Shown: positions 6,939 through 11,455 of the stretch, piece after piece
How the letters are laid out: each line of letters opens with the position of its first letter
How positions within the stretch are numbered: position 1 is the stretch's first letter
DNA from: an uncultured Caulobacterales bacterium
GTDB lineage: Bacteria > Pseudomonadota > Alphaproteobacteria > Caulobacterales > Caulobacteraceae
Direction of reading: 5' to 3'
Assembly (NCBI GenBank): GCA_903903715.1
Contig: CAIUZX010000348.1
Coordinates: 1 to 11,455 of the forward strand
Length of the DNA stretch: 11,455 nucleotides
The notes under the pieces: generated by a model
Databases searched by the model: none
Seen by the model: only the letters and a program-made list of their open reading frames with translations
What the model was told of the DNA's origin: nothing
Program-made: the position numbers and the translations under genes

Positions 6939-6967
6939 GCGCTCAACAATTCATCACGGAGGTTCTT

Positions 6968-7258
6968 ATGATTGCCGTAGTCGCGACGCTGACCGTTCAA
7001 CCGGGCAAGGAGAGTGAGTTCGAGGCGATCTTCACCGAACTCGCAGCAACCGTCCGCGCGAATGAGCCGGGCGCCAAGGTCTATCAACTGACGCGCTCGC
7101 GAGAGACGCCGAACGTCTACAAGGTTCTGGAACTCTATGCGGATCAGGACGCGCTGACTGCGCACGGCAAGACCGATTACTTCCGCGCGGCTGGGCCAAA
7201 GCTCGGCGCAGTGCTCGGTGGCGCACCCAAGATTGAATATCTGGACGCCATCGGCTGA
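6968..7258 (+). CDS. Antibiotic biosynthesis monooxygenase (ABM) domain protein
   Basis: This 96-residue protein is a single ABM domain, a dimeric alpha-beta barrel of the YgiN/quinol-monooxygenase type. Visible marks are the N-terminal strand MIAVVATLTVQPGKESEFEAIF, the middle GAKVYQLTRS, the strand YKVLELYADQDAL, and the conserved H in AHGKTDYF. Some relatives oxidise quinols or polyketides without a cofactor, others only bind small molecules, so the substrate is unknown. The ATG at 6968 follows GGAGG (6958-6962) with five bases between. The frame is open further upstream, but that part lacks family similarity. It is divergent from ssrA, which lies in the same promoter region. Confidence 0.88.
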   Translation: MIAVVATLTVQPGKESEFEAIFTELAATVRANEPGAKVYQLTRSRETPNVYKVLELYADQDALTAHGKTDYFRAAGPKLGAVLGGAPKIEYLDAIG

Positions 7259-7269
7259 AGCGAATGGGG

Positions 7270-7296
7270 CGCGTCGCAAGTTGCGGCGCGTTCATT
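7270..7296 (+). terminator. Terminator-like hairpin after the ABM gene
   Basis: CGCGTCGC (7270-7277) pairs with GCGGCGCG (7283-7290), one G-U, loop AAGTT, followed by TTCATT. It starts 12 bases after the stop. Confidence 0.5.
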
Positions 7297-7384
7297 AACT
7301 TGGCGCAATGTGTCCTTTCCGCCCTTGCGATTCGTACGGGATGGGTCCACCTCGCTGTTGCGAAACGTTTTTTGGGGGATACTT

Positions 7385-8860
7385 GTGTCGTGGAAGGGGC
7401 CTATTCGGGCGAATGCGGCATGGTTCGTTAGCGCTGTCGCGCTTGCGTCCTGTGCTCCGAGCGGCAAGGTCGCCGGGCCTGATGTTCGCCTGCCAGAGGC
7501 GTTTGAGCCGTCCGTTCCCGCGTCACAGCATAGCGAGCTTACCTCGGACGGCCGCTGGTGGGACGCGTTTCGCGATGATCAACTCAGCGCGCTGATCGAG
7601 GAGGCGCAAAAGCGTGCGCCGGACGCCCGCACTGCGCTGGCGCGCCTGAATGAAGCTTACGCCATCCGCTCCTACGCGCTTGCGGCCTACAATCCGCAAG
7701 GGGCGCTGACGGCTCAAGGCGCGGACCAGCACACGAAGACGCACTATTCTGGCGTCAACCTTTCAAGTCTGGGATCGGGGTCGAGCGGAAGTCTCGCCAG
7801 CCTGTTCCTGCCCGCTGACCAAACCAAGAGCTATCAGGGTGGTTTCACGGCCTCCTGGGAAGTCGATCTGTTCGGTCGACGCAAGGCCGCGCGTCGCACC
7901 GCGCGGGCGGATCTCCTGGCGGCGCGTTTTGAATTTGAAGCCTCGAGGCTTGCTCTAGAAGCCAATGTCGCCACGTCTCTCTTCCAGGCGAGGGCGCTCG
8001 CCGTGCAGTTGGAAGACGCGCGGGAGCAGGCCCGAATATCGTCAGAGCTGGCGAAGATCGGCGCGCGCAAGACCGAGCTAGGTCTGGCGTCGGGCGCTGA
8101 TCAGGATCGACTGGATGCGGATGCGGCGTCCTCGGCTGCCGAGCTTGTGCGCTTGACGGCGCTGGCCACAGCTGCGCGGCGCAGCCTTCTGGTTCTGATC
8201 GGCCGTGGCGCGGAAGCGACGAGTTCGCTGTCAATCACGGCCGCCCTTGGGGATCCCCCGCCTTCGCCGTCCGTGACTCCCAGTGAAGTGCTGTTCCGGC
8301 GACCGGACGTTCGAGAGGCGGAACAACGCCTTCGCTCTTCAATCGGAACCTTGACCCTGGACCGTCTGGCGCTGCTGCCGACGCTGACCTTGTCGCCCGG
8401 CGCGTCCTGGTCGCATAGCGAAGCCAATTTCATCTCGAAGACGTCTGTTTGGACGATCGCCGCCAGCGCGTCGGCTCCTGTGCTGGATCGGCCTCGCCTG
8501 ATCGGCGTCGCTCGTCTTCAGCGCGCCAAGGCCGAGGAAGCTTCGGTCGCCTATGAACTGGCGATCCTTAACGCCTACCGTGACGCCGAAAACGGCCTGA
8601 ACCAACTCGAAGCTGACCGCGCGAGGCTGACGCAGCTGCGGATTGCGGAATCCAAGGCACGGCGCGCGTTCGACTCCAGCCGCAAGGCTTATGATCAAGG
8701 GTTGCTCGACCTGACGACACTGTTGGACGCTGAGCGGAGCTGGAGGGGGGCGCGTAGCGCCCTGACCGGGTTGAAGGCGTCCGCACTCATCGACGCGGTG
8801 ACAACGGTAAAGGCGCTGGGCGGCGGCTGGTCTGGAACCCCGCCCAAGGTAAAAGGATAA
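7385..8860 (+). CDS. RND efflux outer-membrane factor, NodT/OprM-type lipoprotein
   Basis: The 491-residue product is the outer-membrane channel of a tripartite RND pump. From GTG 7385 it begins MSWKGPIRANAAWFVSAVAL with lipobox LASC and Cys23, so the mature protein should be lipid-anchored. The two repeated outer-membrane-efflux halves are visible. The first has DGRWWDAFRDDQLSALIEEA, then ASWEVDLFGRRKAARRTARA and a long coiled segment; the link carries FRRPDVREAEQRLRSSIG, a NodT hallmark. The second has YRDAENGLNQLEADRARL and AYDQGLLDLTTLLDAERSW. GGGGGA five bases before GTG 7385 supports this start; GTG 7310 would put 25 non-signal residues before the signal peptide. It is first in the operon, 4 nt before the adaptor gene. 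I see no convincing promoter and no regulator gene nearby. Confidence 0.92.
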   Translation: MSWKGPIRANAAWFVSAVALASCAPSGKVAGPDVRLPEAFEPSVPASQHSELTSDGRWWDAFRDDQLSALIEEAQKRAPDARTALARLNEAYAIRSYALAAYNPQGALTAQGADQHTKTHYSGVNLSSLGSGSSGSLASLFLPADQTKSYQGGFTASWEVDLFGRRKAARRTARADLLAARFEFEASRLALEANVATSLFQARALAVQLEDAREQARISSELAKIGARKTELGLASGADQDRLDADAASSAAELVRLTALATAARRSLLVLIGRGAEATSSLSITAALGDPPPSPSVTPSEVLFRRPDVREAEQRLRSSIGTLTLDRLALLPTLTLSPGASWSHSEANFISKTSVWTIAASASAPVLDRPRLIGVARLQRAKAEEASVAYELAILNAYRDAENGLNQLEADRARLTQLRIAESKARRAFDSSRKAYDQGLLDLTTLLDAERSWRGARSALTGLKASALIDAVTTVKALGGGWSGTPPKVKG

Positions 8861-8864
8861 GACC

Positions 8865-9950
8865 ATGCGCATGTCGCGTCTCATTTTCGCAAGCGCACTC
8901 CTCATCGCTACGGGCATGAGCGCCTGTTCCAAGCCTAAGGCGGCGACCGGCGGCAATGATCAGCCGCTGACGGCCACAATGGCCACCGTCGAGCTCCGGA
9001 GTCTGGATGGGGGCATCGTCGCATCAGGGTTCCTGGCGCCGAAGGAGGAAGCTGCCGTCACCAGCGAAATCGAAGGGTTTCGGGTCGCAGAGGTGCTGGT
9101 CGATCAAGGCGTGTCTGTTATCGCGCGCCAGCCCCTCGTGCGCCTGGACGACACGCTTCTGAAATCTCAACTGCTGCAGGCTGAGGCCGCAGTCACGACG
9201 CAGGAAGCGGCTGCAGAGCGCGCCGAACTCGAGGCGCGACGGGTTGCAGGTCTCGATAATCAGGGCGTGATCTCCCAGGAGCAGATCGACGCCCGTCGTC
9301 TCGCGTCTAAGACGGCCAAGGCGCAGCTCGCTTCGGCGAAGGCGCAACTGGCCGATCTAAAGCTGAGAGAGAGCCTGATGATCATCCGTGCGCCGGTCGC
9401 CGGCCGCGTTCTCGAACGGAATGTCAGGCCCGGGGACATCGCCTCGCGCGCTGTCGTGATGTTCAAGATGGCGCGGGATGGCGTTATCGAGCTGAATGCG
9501 GAACTTCCCGAACAGTCCATGTCCTCCGTTCAGGCGGGAGACAAGGCGCAGGTGACCCTTTCCAACGGGGTTGAGGTCACGGGCACGGTGCGTCTGGTCA
9601 GCCCCGAGATCGATGCGCAGTCGCGTCTCGGGCACGTCCGCTTGACGCTTCCGGTGCAGAACGACGTCCGGGCCGGCGGCTTCGCCCGCGCCCGGTTCAA
9701 TGGTCGCGGCAAGCCGACCCTGGCGGTTCCTGAAAAGGCTGTGTCGTTTGACGCCGATGGCGCCTCCGTGATGGTCCTGGGGCCCGACGAGCGGGTGCAC
9801 CGGCGCAAGATTCGGACGGGGGCCCGCGCCGGGGGCTTTGTCGAGCTTGAGGAGGGCCCTGAACTCGGCTCACGGGTCGTCATGGGCGGCGCAGCCTTCC
9901 TACTGGATGGTGACCGGGTCCGTGCGGCGGGCGGAGCGACATCGAAATGA
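8865..9950 (+). CDS. RND efflux periplasmic adaptor (membrane fusion protein), probable lipoprotein
   Basis: The 361-residue product is an HlyD/AcrA-type adaptor that bridges pump and outer-membrane channel. It starts with a signal peptide ending GMSAC (Cys21), a slightly unusual lipobox with Met at -3. Half of a lipoyl-like domain (about 60-97: APKEEAAVTSEIEGFRVAEV) precedes an alpha-helical hairpin (about 98-167, Ala/Gln/Leu-rich: LLKSQLLQAEAAV, AKAQLASAKAQLADL). The second lipoyl half follows (IRAPVAGRVLERNVRPGD). Beta-barrel and membrane-proximal domains end the protein, with LAVPEKAV typical of the family. AGGA lies 7-8 bases upstream of ATG 8865. The last codons overlap the pump gene as ATGA. 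Confidence 0.92.
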   Translation: MRMSRLIFASALLIATGMSACSKPKAATGGNDQPLTATMATVELRSLDGGIVASGFLAPKEEAAVTSEIEGFRVAEVLVDQGVSVIARQPLVRLDDTLLKSQLLQAEAAVTTQEAAAERAELEARRVAGLDNQGVISQEQIDARRLASKTAKAQLASAKAQLADLKLRESLMIIRAPVAGRVLERNVRPGDIASRAVVMFKMARDGVIELNAELPEQSMSSVQAGDKAQVTLSNGVEVTGTVRLVSPEIDAQSRLGHVRLTLPVQNDVRAGGFARARFNGRGKPTLAVPEKAVSFDADGASVMVLGPDERVHRRKIRTGARAGGFVELEEGPELGSRVVMGGAAFLLDGDRVRAAGGATSK

Positions 9951-11455
9951 AGGTTCGCATTTCCGCTTGGGCGATCCGGAACCCGACGCCCGTTTCTCTG
10001 CTTTTCGTCGCCCTGACCATCTGGGGCGTGCTGGCCTATGGCTCACTTCCGATCAAGCACTACCCAAACGTCAATTTTCCGCTCGTAGCGGTGACCGTGA
10101 CCCAGAGCGGTGCAGCGGCGCCGGAGATGGAAAGTCAGATCACCCGCCCCATCGAGAACGCGCTGGCGACGATACCGCATATCAAACATGTGTCGTCGAG
10201 CGTGACCCTCGGCTCTTCCGGGACCTATGTCGAGTTTGAACTCGGTACGGATATGCAGAAGGCGACGGATGATGTCCGCACCGCCGTGGATCGGGTGCGG
10301 GCGAGCCTGCCCAGCACGATTGATGCGCCCCAGGTCACCCGGATTGACGTCGATGGCGCTCCGATCCTGACCTACACCGTGTCGTCAACCCAGCTCAGTC
10401 CGACCGAGCTGTCCTGGTTTGTCGACGACACCATCACCACCCAGTTGCAGGCCCTGAAGGGTGTCGCGCAGGTGTCGCGCGTGGGCGGCGCCGACCGTGA
10501 GATCGAGGTCCTGCTAAAGCCCGACCGAATGGCGGCCTTTGGCGTGACGGCGCCGCAGGTCAGTCAGGCGCTGGCCCAGTTCCATGTCGATAGTTCCGGG
10601 GGACGCGCCAAGATCGGCGGTCAGGAACAATCGGTTCGCGTGCTGGGGTCCGTCGAGACCGTTGACCGCTTGAAGGACATGTCCATTCCTGTCGGCGGTC
10701 GCTATGTGCGGCTGACCGATATCGCCGAAGTCGGGGACGGCTTTGCGGAGCAACGGCGTTTCTCCCGTCTGAACGGTCGCCCCGTGGTGGCCTTCCAGGT
10801 CAACAAGACCAAGGAGTCAAGTGACGTCTTCGTTGAGCGGCTGGTGACCGACAAGGTCAAGGAGATCGCGGCGAAGAACCCGCTGATCCAGATCACGCCG
10901 ATCGTGTCCACGGTCGACGAGACACGCCACAGCTACGCGGCGACGGTCGATGTGTTGCTCGAAGGCATGGTGCTGGCGGCGATCGTGGTCTGGCTGTTCC
11001 TTCGCAATTGGCGCGCGACGATTGTTGCGGCTGTCGCCATGCCGCTGTCGCTGGCGCCGACCTTCGGGGTCATGATGCTTCTGGGCTTCAGCCTGAATGT
11101 CATCACCCTGCTCGGGCTGACGCTCGTGATCGGTATTCTGGTCGACGACGCCATCGTGGAAATCGAGAATATCGAGAAGCGGATCGAGCGAGGGGCCACG
11201 CCCTATCGCGCCTCGTTGATTGGCGCCGATGCGATCGGCCTGGCGGTGGTTGCGTGCACCATGTCGATCATCGTTGTGTTCACGCCGGTGTCGTTTATGC
11301 CGGGTATTTCCGGGCAGTTTTTCAAGGAGTTCGGTCTAACCGTGGCGGTCGCGGTGATGTTCTCGCTGCTGGTCGCTCGACTTGTCACGCCGTTGCTGGC
11401 CGCCTACTTCCTGCGGCCTGTGCCGCACGCCAAGCCGCCGCCGGAGATGCCCGCC
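9947..11455 (+). CDS. RND efflux inner-membrane pump, AcrB/HAE-1 type (3'-truncated)
   Basis: The first 503 residues are present and the frame runs off the window; family members are about 1030 residues, so roughly half is seen. The start ATG at 9947 overlaps the adaptor stop (ATGA). It opens MKVRISAWAIRNPTPVSLLF, the usual first membrane helix, followed by a periplasmic porter domain (LPIKHYPNVNFPLVAVTV, then QVSRVGGADREIEVLLKPDRM). Helices then include LVIGILVDDAIVEIENIEKR; Asp400 and Asp401 match the proton-relay pair of AcrB TM4. The pump uses proton motive force to export drugs or other small amphiphiles through the adaptor and outer channel. Substrates cannot be told from sequence. No frameshift is seen in the visible part. 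Confidence 0.93.
   Translation, partial: MKVRISAWAIRNPTPVSLLFVALTIWGVLAYGSLPIKHYPNVNFPLVAVTVTQSGAAAPEMESQITRPIENALATIPHIKHVSSSVTLGSSGTYVEFELGTDMQKATDDVRTAVDRVRASLPSTIDAPQVTRIDVDGAPILTYTVSSTQLSPTELSWFVDDTITTQLQALKGVAQVSRVGGADREIEVLLKPDRMAAFGVTAPQVSQALAQFHVDSSGGRAKIGGQEQSVRVLGSVETVDRLKDMSIPVGGRYVRLTDIAEVGDGFAEQRRFSRLNGRPVVAFQVNKTKESSDVFVERLVTDKVKEIAAKNPLIQITPIVSTVDETRHSYAATVDVLLEGMVLAAIVVWLFLRNWRATIVAAVAMPLSLAPTFGVMMLLGFSLNVITLLGLTLVIGILVDDAIVEIENIEKRIERGATPYRASLIGADAIGLAVVACTMSIIVVFTPVSFMPGISGQFFKEFGLTVAVAVMFSLLVARLVTPLLAAYFLRPVPHAKPPPEMPA

Noticed and set aside
7310..7384. GTG start at 7310 for the outer-membrane factor
   Set aside because: It would place 25 extra residues in front of a clean lipoprotein signal peptide; GTG 7385 has a nearby GGGGGA.

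Overview
The window is a high-GC chromosomal stretch from an alphaproteobacterium, almost certainly Caulobacteraceae (Brevundimonas-like or Caulobacter-like). Three things point there: a SpmX-type polar muramidase homologue, a circularly permuted two-piece tmRNA gene whose tag resembles the Caulobacter tag, and an alphaproteobacterial SspB adaptor. I see no prophage, integrase, transposase or CRISPR array. The species assignment is inference.

Layout, left to right. (1) 1-1110 is the C-terminal part of the biotin-carrying alpha subunit of propionyl-CoA carboxylase. Its stop codon lies in a terminator hairpin that merges with a REP-like palindromic element. (2) A small DUF805 membrane protein (+) converges on and overlaps lipB (-). 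(3) Divergent from lipB is a short FliN-type protein (+) with a TTG start, followed by tRNA-Leu(GAG). (4) The spmX gene (3085-5193) is preceded by a candidate sigma54 promoter and a perfect 15-bp palindrome. Its product joins a degenerate phage-type lysozyme domain, a disordered Pro/Glu/Ala/Val-rich region of about 480 residues, and two C-terminal membrane helices. (5) The 304-bp gap 5194-5497 seems to hold a small minus-strand transcription unit. It has a 21-codon ORF with an exceptionally complete Shine-Dalgarno sequence, an 18-bp palindrome and a minus-strand terminator. (6) Next come a stand-alone RusA-type nuclease gene (+), then sspB (-) directly downstream of ssrA (-). (7) A small ABM-domain protein (+) follows. 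(8) A three-gene RND efflux operon (+) encodes an outer-membrane factor, a periplasmic adaptor and an inner-membrane pump, which runs off the window end.

Two functional groupings stand out. ssrA and sspB lie in tandem: tmRNA adds the degradation tag when it rescues stalled ribosomes, and SspB hands tagged proteins to ClpXP. The last three genes have the components of one tripartite pump spanning both membranes, with a 4-nt gap and then an ATGA overlap suggesting translational coupling. spmX is the main developmental gene; in Caulobacter its product localises the kinase DivJ and ties polarity to the cell cycle.
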